From positions 1 through 9,605 of the forward strand of contig QHOF01000009.1 in assembly GCA_003219335.1 (NCBI GenBank): DNA of 9,605 nucleotides. Direction: 5' to 3'. The notes under the pieces are model-generated. The model did not search any database and was not told the DNA's origin. It was given only the letters and a program-made list of their open reading frames with translations. The translations under genes were made by a program, and so were the position numbers. Positions 1 to 6,063 of this stretch are shown here, in pieces; position 1 is the first letter of the stretch; each line of letters begins with the position of its first letter. This DNA is from Verrucomicrobiota bacterium (GTDB lineage Bacteria; Verrucomicrobiota; Verrucomicrobiia; Chthoniobacterales; UBA10450).

Positions 1-78
1 AAACGGATTAACCGGAGAAACCGCGACACTGGCCCGCCGAGTCCGATCTTCTCATCTCGTCGCATCGCAGAGAGCTTT

Positions 79-155
79 ACAGAAGGCAACGAAGAAAACG
101 AAGATTCAATTTGGATTGGAAACAGATTCTCTTCGTTAGCATTGTTTCCTTCTGT
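79..155. repeat. Imperfect palindrome downstream of the MBL-like gene
   Basis: Arms at 79-104 and 130-155 are inverted copies matching at 21 of 26 positions; both begin ACAGAAGG and end AACGAAGA when read inward, and are separated by 25 bp. It lies just beyond the 3' end of the minus-strand gene ending at 165, so it could fold in that transcript. There is no clear T-run, so I call it a palindromic repeat rather than an intrinsic terminator. In the rest of 1-164 I see no gene I can support: a short frame on each strand runs off the left edge, but neither gives a recognisable protein. Confidence 0.5.
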
Positions 156-164
156 TCGTCTGTT

Positions 165-794
165 TTACCTGGACATTCGGCGATCGCTATCTAGCAAAGC
201 TCGCAACTTTTGGCTCGCGTCGGATAAAATTGGCGTGCCGTGCGCAAAAAGAATTCGCTCAGCCTTGTAATCCAGAAGTTTTCGCAACGACCGCCGCATT
301 TGCTTTTGGTTCGAGCAGTACTTCGCAGGCAGAAACGTGAAGCCATACGGTTCGAAATTAATCAGCACATCGCCGATGATGAATGTCCCGCCGTCTGGCG
401 CGTAGTGCAGAGCAATCTCACCGTCTGCTGCGCCTTCAAGGGCAATCACGATCAGTTCTTCATAAATTTTGTCACCGTCGGCAACGCTTCTGAATTGCAG
501 CGGCGGCTTATGGGGAAATGCCTCGCCACGTGCGAAAATCGGAACCGAATATTGCTCGGCAAATTTCTCCAAGCTGCGGTGATGATTGGAATTTGTCACA
601 ATAATCCCCGCAACCGAATTGGAACCGATCAATTCGGAGAACACTTCGCTTTGAAGTGGAATCGGATCGATAAAATACGCTCCTCCAGGCGTCCCGAGGC
701 AAGTCGAGTATAGCTCCGCTTTGACAGTGGAATCGTAATCGTGCCAAATCGCGATATTCGGAGCGATTCGATCGAAATCAGACGCTGGTCGCAC
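165..794 (-). CDS. MBL-fold-like protein with a degenerate metal site
   Basis: 209 residues, GTG start at 794-792. The pattern is that of a metallo-beta-lactamase fold: an early strand/loop region (YFIDPIPL, 40-47), the position of the usual HxHxDH loop at 67-74, a GD pair at 141-142 in FIIGDVLI, and a late FAHGTPI (183-189) that keeps one histidine. The metal loop itself reads TNSNHHRS, so the canonical His and Asp ligands are replaced by Asn, His and Arg. I recall an MBL-like subfamily with an N-x-N-H-x-R loop, so this may be a family trait rather than decay. No signal peptide is visible, suggesting a cytoplasmic protein. Substrate is unknown and hydrolase activity should not be assumed. 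The gene begins 10 nt after the rarA stop, with Shine-Dalgarno GAGGGG overlapping that stop, so translation is probably coupled to rarA. Confidence 0.8.
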   Translation of the reverse strand: MRPASDFDRIAPNIAIWHDYDSTVKAELYSTCLGTPGGAYFIDPIPLQSEVFSELIGSNSVAGIIVTNSNHHRSLEKFAEQYSVPIFARGEAFPHKPPLQFRSVADGDKIYEELIVIALEGAADGEIALHYAPDGGTFIIGDVLINFEPYGFTFLPAKYCSNQKQMRRSLRKLLDYKAERILFAHGTPILSDASQKLRALLDSDRRMSR

Positions 795-800
795 AGGCTG

Positions 801-806
801 CCCCTC
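801..806 (-). promoter_or_regulatory. Shine-Dalgarno of the MBL-like gene, overlapping the rarA stop
   Basis: On the minus strand GAGGGG (806-801) lies 6 nt before the GTG start at 794 and shares bases with the TGA stop of rarA (807-805). This placement fixes the GTG start and suggests that ribosomes finishing rarA reinitiate on the next gene. Confidence 0.6.
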
Positions 807-2025
807 ATCCTTCTGGATTTACCGGGAAATGCTTGTTCTTCAGATACTCAGGCACACGTTTCGTTTGCTCCATTTCGATCTTTTCGGTTGCGGCATTCAG
901 CGCGTCGTAAGCTTCGCGGCTTTTGGGCGCGTGGCACATATAGGCGGTGGCGTGCGCGAGCGGGATGCGCGCTTCGGGCATGCCAACAAACTCCACTGCG
1001 TGTTGCGTCGCGATCGCGAGCGGCAACGCTTCCGGGTCGGCAAGGCCGATGTCTTCGCTGGCGAAAATGACAATGCGCCGGGCGATGAAGCGGAAGTCTT
1101 CCCCGGCATGGAGCATTTTCGCGAGCCAATACATCGCGCCCTTTTCGTCGGACGCGCGCATGCTTTTGATGAAGGCGCTGATGGTGTCGTAGTGCGCGTC
1201 GCCGGCGCGATCGTACACGACCGCTTTCTGCTGGATGCTTTCTTCGGCAACTGCGAGCGTGAAATGAATAGTAGGGCGAGCGTCTTCGCTTGCCCTTTTC
1301 TCAGACGCAACCGAGGACGGTCGCGCTACCTTGGGCGGCGTGGTCAGCACGCCAATTTCGAGCGCGTTTAAGCATTTTCGGGCGTCGCCGTCGCTGAGCT
1401 TTGCGAGATGACGGCGCGCATTCTTGTCCATTTTGACGTTGTAATTTCCAAGGCCGCGCTCTTTATCGGCCAACGCGCGATCGATCACCTCTTCGAGTTG
1501 TTCGACGCTGAGCGGTTCGAGTCGAAAAACCTGCGAGCGGGAGACCAGCGCGCTGTTCACATAAAAAAACGGATTGTAAGTGGTCGCGCCAATCAGCTGG
1601 AGATTTCCGGTTTCTACGTCGGGCAACAGAATGTCCTGCTGCGCTTTATTAAAATGATGGATCTCGTCGATGAACAGAATCGTCTTTTGTCCGGATGTCC
1701 GGAGGCGATTCGTAGCCGACGCGATTACGCGCCGCATTTCGGCGACGTTGCTTTCCACGCCGCTGATTCGAATGAATTTCGCATGCGTCATCTCCGCAAT
1801 GATGCGCGCGAGCGTTGTTTTCCCGCTGCCGGGCGGGCCGGAGAAAATCACTGACGGCAAGCGATCCGCTTCAATTGCGCGTCGCAAAAGTTTGCCAGGT
1901 GCCAAAATATGTTCCTGGCCGACAAATTCCGCGAGCGAGCGCGGACGCATACGCGTAGCGAGTGGCGGGGCGCGGTCCGCGCTTTGGATGTCGAGTTCTT
2001 CTCTCTCGCCAAAAAGATCCTGCAC
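805..2025 (-). CDS. rarA: Replication-associated recombination protein A (AAA+ ATPase), short C-terminus
   Basis: RarA/MgsA is a cytoplasmic ATPase related to clamp-loader subunits; it acts at stalled replication forks and gapped DNA. Numbered from the chosen start there are 406 residues: an N-terminal DLFGEREE segment, the family motif RPRSLAEFVGQEHIL (27-41), Walker A GPPGSGKT (63-70), Walker B ILFIDEIHHF (116-125), an arginine-finger-like region at NSALVSRSQVF, then the MgsA-type C-terminal region (AHYDTISAFIKSMR, EDFRFIARRIVIFASEDIGLADP, PLAHATAYMCHAPKS). The frame is open upstream to 2268, but that stretch overlaps uspA and hairpin repeats. GTG at 2025 gives the family-like VQDLFG start; its nearest AGGAG is 18 nt away and better spaced for an ATT at 2034, so the exact start is uncertain (ATG at 1950 is also possible). 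Two oddities: residues 233-252 come from a palindromic insertion, and the protein ends soon after VPEYLKN, roughly 50-75 residues before the usual family end. Confidence 0.9.
   Translation of the reverse strand: MQDLFGEREELDIQSADRAPPLATRMRPRSLAEFVGQEHILAPGKLLRRAIEADRLPSVIFSGPPGSGKTTLARIIAEMTHAKFIRISGVESNVAEMRRVIASATNRLRTSGQKTILFIDEIHHFNKAQQDILLPDVETGNLQLIGATTYNPFFYVNSALVSRSQVFRLEPLSVEQLEEVIDRALADKERGLGNYNVKMDKNARRHLAKLSDGDARKCLNALEIGVLTTPPKVARPSSVASEKRASEDARPTIHFTLAVAEESIQQKAVVYDRAGDAHYDTISAFIKSMRASDEKGAMYWLAKMLHAGEDFRFIARRIVIFASEDIGLADPEALPLAIATQHAVEFVGMPEARIPLAHATAYMCHAPKSREAYDALNAATEKIEMEQTKRVPEYLKNKHFPVNPEG
1270..1329. repeat. REP-like double hairpin inserted in frame inside rarA
   Basis: Outer arms 1271-1284 and 1316-1329 are inverted copies matching at 12 of 14 positions (GTAG...CGTC). 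Inside are two hairpins: 1274-1282 with 1287-1295 (9-bp stem including one G-T pair, loop TCTT), and 1306-1313 with 1318-1325 (8-bp stem with one mismatch, loop AGGA). The 60-bp segment keeps the rarA frame and encodes residues 233-252, rich in Ala, Arg, Ser and Glu, between TTPPK and IHFTLAVAEES. From memory of the family this linker is normally only a few residues. Confidence 0.7.
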
Positions 2026-2065
2026 GAAGGAAATTACGGTGTGCTCCTGATGCAGGCAATCAAGG

Positions 2066-2180
2066 AGCGGCGGTCTCCAGTCCGCCGCTGGGCGATCTGC
2101 CGACTTCGGTCGCCGCGGCGACCTTCGGCGCACCAAGGGAGATCCCCCCGGCTTGAGTTTCGCAGGCAGGATTGCCTGCG
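2066..2180. repeat. Cluster of three hairpins between rarA and uspA
   Basis: Three separate palindromes sit in the 203-bp divergent intergenic region: AGCGGCGG/CCGCCGCT (2066-2073 with 2082-2089, 8-nt loop); the perfect 16-bp palindrome GGTCGCCGCGGCGACC at 2108-2123, extended by GCCGA/TCGGC just outside; and CGCAGGCA/TGCCTGCG (2161-2168 with 2173-2180, 4-nt loop). They explain why the rarA frame stays open upstream without being coding. Any rarA and uspA promoters must lie in or around this cluster; I could not identify convincing -35/-10 boxes. Confidence 0.6.
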
Positions 2181-2228
2181 TCACGATCTTGAGACAGGCC
2201 GCCGGCCCACGTAAGCTCGCATGCGCAC

Positions 2229-2723
2229 ATGAAACGCATTCTAGTGGCTGTTGATTTTTCAGACGCAACGCCGGGCGTGATCGACATTGCGCGACAGCTC
2301 GCCAGAGCTCTGGACGCGGAGATTCACCTCGTGCACGTGCGAGAACTCACTGCGACGATCGCGCCGGGCGCTCTCGGGTACGGTCTTGCTGGAATGCCCG
2401 AGCTTGCGCCTGTCTCAGGCGTGCCGGTCGTCGGTTTTGACTCCATGCCGCAGACGATTCCAGAAGGCGAAAGTCAAAAGTCGCAGCTTGCGCAATGGGA
2501 AAAAGAAATCGCTCAAGCGGGCCTCAAGGTGACGTTGCACCAGCCGACCGGAGCGGTCGCAGAAGAAATTTTAAATCAAGCAGACGCGATTAATGCCGAC
2601 CTCCTCGTGATGGGAACGCATGGGCACGGCGCCATGTATCATTTGCTTGTAGGCAGCGCGACCGAAGGCGTTCTCAAACACGCGATTCGCCCCGTGCTAC
2701 TGGTGCCAAGCCCAAAGTCTTGA
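2229..2723 (+). CDS. Universal stress protein, UspA family (ATP-binding type)
   Basis: 164 residues with a single Usp domain. The N-terminus MKRILVAVDFSD is the first beta strand and nucleotide-contacting Asp of the family, and LLVMGTHGHG (125-134) leads into the ATP-binding pattern G-2x-G-9x-G-S, satisfied exactly by G129, G132, G142 and S143. It ends in the typical RPVLLVP strand (154-160). Length is slightly above the usual 140-150 because of a Gly/Pro/Met-rich loop at about 48-80. Such proteins are cytoplasmic dimers induced by stress or starvation; the specific role here cannot be told. The ATG at 2229 has no good Shine-Dalgarno sequence. It is divergent from rarA and followed by the first 99-bp palindromic element, so it is probably monocistronic. 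Confidence 0.9.
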   Translation: MKRILVAVDFSDATPGVIDIARQLARALDAEIHLVHVRELTATIAPGALGYGLAGMPELAPVSGVPVVGFDSMPQTIPEGESQKSQLAQWEKEIAQAGLKVTLHQPTGAVAEEILNQADAINADLLVMGTHGHGAMYHLLVGSATEGVLKHAIRPVLLVPSPKS

Positions 2724-2766
2724 GCACCGGAGTAAATTTCAAACTCATTGCCCCTTCGGCTTCAGC

Positions 2767-2865
2767 AAAAGCGGCAGAGCACTGCCGCACTCCACAACGT
2801 GGCCGTTCTTGCTAGCGTATATCAAGCGCTTGCGTTTTGGAGTGCGGCGGCGCACCGGCGCTTTT
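2767..2865 (+). repeat. 99-bp palindromic element, copy 1
   Basis: It begins AAAAGCGGC and ends GCGCTTTT. The main arms CGCACTCCACAACG (2786-2799) and CGTTTTGGAGTGCG (2833-2846) pair at 13 of 14 positions. A smaller stem, GCGGCAG/CTGCCGC, lies at the left end. A second copy of equal length and orientation is at 8596-8694; the arms and ends are conserved between them while the loop is not. It occupies the gap between uspA and comEC. No transposase is present, so it is a non-autonomous element of REP/BIME or small-MITE type. Confidence 0.75.
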
Positions 2866-2936
2866 CGATTGAAAGAAAGCTCACAATTGCGATTGAAGCT
2901 TGCCTTGCTCGCGCTGGATGAGCGAAAAGCCGGTGC

Positions 2937-3629
2937 ATGAAACTGGCGACCATGCCACGCCAACCATTTGTTGGCTTGGCGGCAATGGCCGCCGTGGGAA
3001 TTATTTTCGCGGAGTTCTTCTCGCTTTCCAGTTTCGTCCTGACCGCGCTCGCGATATTTACTTTGGTTTGTGCAATCGCGGTACTCTACTGGCCGAGACT
3101 GGTCGCGACCTACGTCATCGTCGGAGCTGGTTTTTTCCTGTTGCACAATTTCACCACCCGGGACACAGAAGGCCAGCAGCTCGTCGCTGAGCTTGGCAAC
3201 CGGCCACGAGTCGTCACAGCAACTGGCGCAGTGATTACTGAGCCAAAGGTCGCGCCGAATGGATTTGCGACGTTCATGCTCAAGCTGGAATCGATTGATC
3301 TCGAAGGAAGAAACGAACGAACGGACGCCGTCTGGCAGGTTCGCTGGCGAGGCGCTCCTGAATTCGGCGACGAGCTAAAGCTTTCTGGAACTGCCGAGCC
3401 GATCGCGCCGCCGCGCAATCCCGGCGAGTTCGACATGCGCGCTTATCTGGCGCGGCATGATATCGGTCGAATGCTGTTCGTTCGGTACGCGGAGGACGGC
3501 ACGCTGATTGGCCACGGCGGCGGCAATCCGGTCCTGCGCGCTGCACAAGCGTCGCGCACATGGATGCAAAACGCGTTGTGCCGCGGCTTGGAGCGCTCTG
3601 TCGTGATCTGGAAAACGCGCCGGAGGTGA
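2937..3629 (+). CDS. comEC: ComEC/Rec2 competence channel, N-terminal fragment (frameshifted gene)
   Basis: 230 residues. Hydrophobic segments at roughly 10-65 (PFVGLAAMAAVGIIFAEF; FVLTALAIFTLVCAIAVLYW; YVIVGAGFFLLHNF) form the first membrane helices, followed by the soluble N-terminal ComEC domain (DUF4131-like) with GDELKLSGTAEPI and NPGEFDMRAYLARHDIGRMLFV. ComEC is the inner-membrane channel that passes single-stranded DNA into the cytoplasm during natural transformation. The reading frame leaves homology at about 3593 and stops at 3629; the remainder continues in another frame from 3560 or 3593. The lesion is a 20-nt offset repeat (see the entry at 3573). The ATG at 2937 has no clear Shine-Dalgarno sequence. 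As read, the gene is broken; an assembly error is a real alternative. Confidence 0.85.
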   Translation: MKLATMPRQPFVGLAAMAAVGIIFAEFFSLSSFVLTALAIFTLVCAIAVLYWPRLVATYVIVGAGFFLLHNFTTRDTEGQQLVAELGNRPRVVTATGAVITEPKVAPNGFATFMLKLESIDLEGRNERTDAVWQVRWRGAPEFGDELKLSGTAEPIAPPRNPGEFDMRAYLARHDIGRMLFVRYAEDGTLIGHGGGNPVLRAAQASRTWMQNALCRGLERSVVIWKTRRR

Positions 3630-5257
3630 AAAGTTTTCTCAGCGGGATCGTGCTTGGCCTGAGGCATCAAACGCCGGAGGACATCGAAGAACCATTTCAA
3701 CAAACAGGCACACTTCACCTGTTCGCCGTTGCCGGTCTGCACGTAGGAATTGTTGCGACTCTTCTTTGGATGCTGGCAACGGTCGCTCGGCTTTCACGTA
3801 AAACAGCGGCCGCGCTGATCATTCCGCTGCTTTCCTTTTACGCGGCAGTGACCGGCCTGCACATATCAAGTGTGAGAGCCGCCACGATGGCTTCGGTCCT
3901 CATCGGCGGTTTATTTTTCGAACGCAAGGTTTTCCTGGCAAACAGCCTGGCGGCAGCGGCGTTTTTCATTCTCTGCTGGAACACGAACGAACTGTTTTCC
4001 ACTGGTTTTCAGCTGTCCTTCGCAGTCGTCGGCGCGATTGTTTTGTTTGCGGATCCGTTCTTTAGATTTTTGCAACGTTGGGGCGCGGTCGATCCTTTCC
4101 TGCCGCCAACTCTTCTGCGTGGTCCGCGCAGATGGATGCACTCCGGATATGAATGGCTCTGTGGCGGAGTATCTGTCTCGCTTGCAGCGTGGCTTGGCTC
4201 CCTGCCACTAATCCTCTGGTATTTCCACCTGGTTACGCCGATTTCGTTGCTCGCGAATCTCGTAATAGTTCCTATCGCGTTTTTCGTTCTGGCCGTTGCG
4301 CTGCTTTCGCTGATCGCTACGCCGCTTCTCCCGTGGCTCGCTGTTATTTTCAACAATGCCAACTGGGCGCTCGCCACACTGGTCATCGGCATCGTCCATC
4401 TGTTCGCGCAAATTCCTGGCGGCCATTTTTATGTCGGGCCGCTGGACTGGGGCAAAAACTCGCCGGCCAAAATCACGGTGCTGGACGTGGGCGCAGGCGC
4501 GGCGGTTCATTTGCGAACAAATGGCCGGGACTGGTTGTTTGATTGCGGGAGTGAGCGCAGCTACGAGCGCGTCGTCCGCGAATATTTGCACTGGGCCGGG
4601 GTGAACCGGCTCAGCGGGTTGTTCCTGACCCATGGCGACTCGCTTCACATCGGCGGCGCAGGAGAATTGCTGCGCGATTTTCCCCGCGCGCATCTCATCG
4701 ACAATCCCGCGCCCGATCGCTCTTTTGTTCATCGGGAGCTGCAACGCTTGCTGAAGCAACGCGGGCGCAACGTGGACGAATTGGCTGCCGGAGACGATTT
4801 CCGTTTGTCGCGCAAAATGACCGCACGTGTTCTTTTTCCGCCCCGCGGTTTTGCAGCAGCGACTACAGATGATCAGGCAGCAGTTATACGCTTATTCGTC
4901 GCGCCGGTGAACTTCGCTTTGTTCATGTCCGACAGTGGCACAGACACGGAGCGGGCACTGTTGAAGAATGGCTTCGACGTGCACAGCGACATCCTCATCA
5001 AAGGTCAACATCACTCCGGATTTTCGGGCTCCACGCCGTTTCTCGACGCGGTGCGGCCACAACTGATCATCGCCACTTCACAGGATTTCCCGGCACACGA
5101 ACGGATCAGCGATGAGTGGGCTCAGCAGGTTCGCGCCCACGGAATTAAACTTTTTCGCCAGGACGAGACCGGCGCGGTGGAATTGAAGTTCTCCGGCAAC
5201 CAATGGAGCGCCCGCGCTTATTTGACCGGTGAAACTTTTCGCAGCGTGAGCCGATGA
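3560..5257 (+). CDS. comEC: ComEC/Rec2 competence channel, C-terminal fragment with MBL-like domain
   Basis: 565 residues from an ATG at 3560 that is probably not a natural start (no Shine-Dalgarno; the first ~13 residues are out-of-frame sequence). From residue 16 it matches ComEC: LENAPEVKSFLSGIVLGLRH, the Competence-domain signature HLFAVAGLHVGI (53-64), then about eight membrane segments to residue ~285. A cytoplasmic MBL-like domain starts at ITVLDVGAG (305-313), with THGDSLHIGG (357-366), FMSDSG (455-460) and KGQHHSG (481-487). The metal loop has Leu where the second Asp of HxDxDH usually stands. The domain is thought to process incoming DNA in some species. Removing 20 nt (3573-3592) would join this frame to the upstream fragment into a protein of about 766 residues, normal for ComEC. 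Its 3' end overlaps trmB on the other strand by 40 bp. Confidence 0.87.
   Translation: MDAKRVVPRLGALCRDLENAPEVKSFLSGIVLGLRHQTPEDIEEPFQQTGTLHLFAVAGLHVGIVATLLWMLATVARLSRKTAAALIIPLLSFYAAVTGLHISSVRAATMASVLIGGLFFERKVFLANSLAAAAFFILCWNTNELFSTGFQLSFAVVGAIVLFADPFFRFLQRWGAVDPFLPPTLLRGPRRWMHSGYEWLCGGVSVSLAAWLGSLPLILWYFHLVTPISLLANLVIVPIAFFVLAVALLSLIATPLLPWLAVIFNNANWALATLVIGIVHLFAQIPGGHFYVGPLDWGKNSPAKITVLDVGAGAAVHLRTNGRDWLFDCGSERSYERVVREYLHWAGVNRLSGLFLTHGDSLHIGGAGELLRDFPRAHLIDNPAPDRSFVHRELQRLLKQRGRNVDELAAGDDFRLSRKMTARVLFPPRGFAAATTDDQAAVIRLFVAPVNFALFMSDSGTDTERALLKNGFDVHSDILIKGQHHSGFSGSTPFLDAVRPQLIIATSQDFPAHERISDEWAQQVRAHGIKLFRQDETGAVELKFSGNQWSARAYLTGETFRSVSR
3573..3613 (+). repeat. 20-nt offset repeat encoding ALCRGLE / ALCRDLE at the comEC frameshift
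   Basis: Copy 1 (3573-3593) and copy 2 (3593-3613) share one base. They encode ALCRGLE in the upstream frame and ALCRDLE in the downstream frame. They match at 13 of 21 bases; in six of the seven codons any change is synonymous, and only GGC/GAT changes the residue. The offset of 20 rather than 21 nt causes the frameshift. Deleting 20 nt gives a continuous frame reading WMQN-ALCRDLE-NAPEVK. Confidence 0.75.
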
Positions 5258-5799
5258 ATGGATGCCCCTTGTTCTTGGAACTTTCGTTCGAACTTTGTTG
5301 ACGGAAGCGCCACGTCACCGGGATCGACAATTTCAAATTGCGGATGTGCGCGGCTGAGCCGTTTCATTTGCTGAGAGTAATCGAGCTGATCGGTCGCCAC
5401 GCGCAACAAACCGTCGTGTTCCAACGCAGCGGCACCGGAATCCAAAAAGTCGCGCGTAAAAATCCGGCGGCGCTGATGCCGCCGCTTCGGCCACGGATCG
5501 GGAAACAAAAGGTAAAATGTTTCCACTGAATTTTCCGGTACCAGATAGCGCACGGCATCGGAAGTGTCCGCGCGCAGCACGCGCACGTTCTCGATCTTCT
5601 CAGCTTTGCGGCGCGCTTTCTCTACCCGTTTACTCAACCTCTCGATTCCGAGGAAATTTTTCTCTGGGAACTGCTTAGCCAACTCACAAAGAAACGAGCC
5701 ATCACCGCAGCCCAGATCCACGTGCAGCGGCGCATTGCGCCCGAAAAGCTCCCCGACATCAAGACGCTCAATGGACAACTCTGGGGCCAGTTCGATCAC
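5218..5799 (-). CDS. trmB: tRNA (guanine-N7-)-methyltransferase
   Basis: 193 residues. TrmB transfers a methyl group from S-adenosylmethionine to N7 of G46 in the tRNA variable loop. Visible motifs: SAM-binding VDLGCGDGSF (27-36), the acidic end of the next strand GIER (51-54), the TrmB signature FPDPWPKRRHQRRRI (99-113), LRVATDQLDY (132-141), and the C-terminal TKFERKFQEQGASIHRL (168-184) that contacts substrate in the family. The start is a GTG at 5799-5797, the most upstream possible since an in-frame stop lies 15 nt before it; there is no Shine-Dalgarno sequence. It is a little shorter than E. coli TrmB, mainly at the N-terminus. The 3' end overlaps the comEC tail by 40 bp in a convergent arrangement. 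Confidence 0.93.
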   Translation of the reverse strand: MIELAPELSIERLDVGELFGRNAPLHVDLGCGDGSFLCELAKQFPEKNFLGIERLSKRVEKARRKAEKIENVRVLRADTSDAVRYLVPENSVETFYLLFPDPWPKRRHQRRRIFTRDFLDSGAAALEHDGLLRVATDQLDYSQQMKRLSRAHPQFEIVDPGDVALPSTKFERKFQEQGASIHRLTLRKVSPVK

Positions 5800-5923
5800 G
5801 GAGGAAAATTGTCGTCACGCTCGGCTAATTCAACTCGTACGCAGTCGATGTGAGAAAAGTGCTGTCCGGCAAATTCGCAACGGCCGACCGTTTCGTGCTG
5901 TCTAAGGTCGCTCGGAACCCGAT

Positions 5924-6037
5924 GTCATTCCGAGCGAAGTCGAGGAATCCCGTGGCACAAACCCTACCCTCAGAAAACTCGGCGCGATTTCTCGACCCGT
6001 TCGATTCGCTCAGCGCAGGGCTTTCGCTCGACATGAC
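5924..6037. repeat. 114-bp palindromic intergenic repeat
   Basis: The left end GTCATTCCGAGCGAA (5924-5938) and right end TTCGCTCGACATGAC (6023-6037) are inverted copies matching at 13 of 15. Inside them GTCGAGGAATC and its counterpart GATTTCTCGAC also pair. This 'GTCATTCCGAGCGAAG...' type of sequence is a widespread intergenic repeat in many bacterial genomes. It fills much of the gene-free 5800-6063 stretch between trmB and msrA; I see no gene in the rest of that stretch, and short open frames there are by-products of the palindrome. Confidence 0.65.
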
Positions 6038-6063
6038 CATCGATTCATGAGACCGCTTCTAGC

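Noticed and set aside
1..139. Possible end of a plus-strand gene or start of a minus-strand gene at the left edge
   Set aside because: Both frames are short, one runs into the palindrome, and neither gives a recognisable protein.
2026..2268. Open N-terminal extension of the rarA frame
   Set aside because: It overlaps uspA and three hairpin repeats, has a low-complexity Arg/Pro-rich translation unlike RarA, and the family-like start lies at 2025.
2257..2270. Match between the uspA start region (TCAGACGCAAC) and the element inside rarA
   Set aside because: Only 11 bases are shared, without the flanking palindrome, and the codons encode the conserved SDAT segment of UspA; probably chance.
2745..3146. 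Minus-strand open frame of 133 codons across the 99-bp repeat and the comEC start
   Set aside because: It runs antisense to a clear membrane protein, includes the palindrome, and shows no recognisable protein motif.
3560..3629. Programmed -1 frameshift in comEC
   Set aside because: The overlap has no X-XXY-YYZ slippery heptamer in the upstream frame, and ComEC is not known to use frameshifting; the 20-nt offset repeat explains the shift better.
5825..6050. Short open frames on both strands before msrA
   Set aside because: They are translations of the palindromic repeat at 5924-6037; they mirror each other and show no domain.
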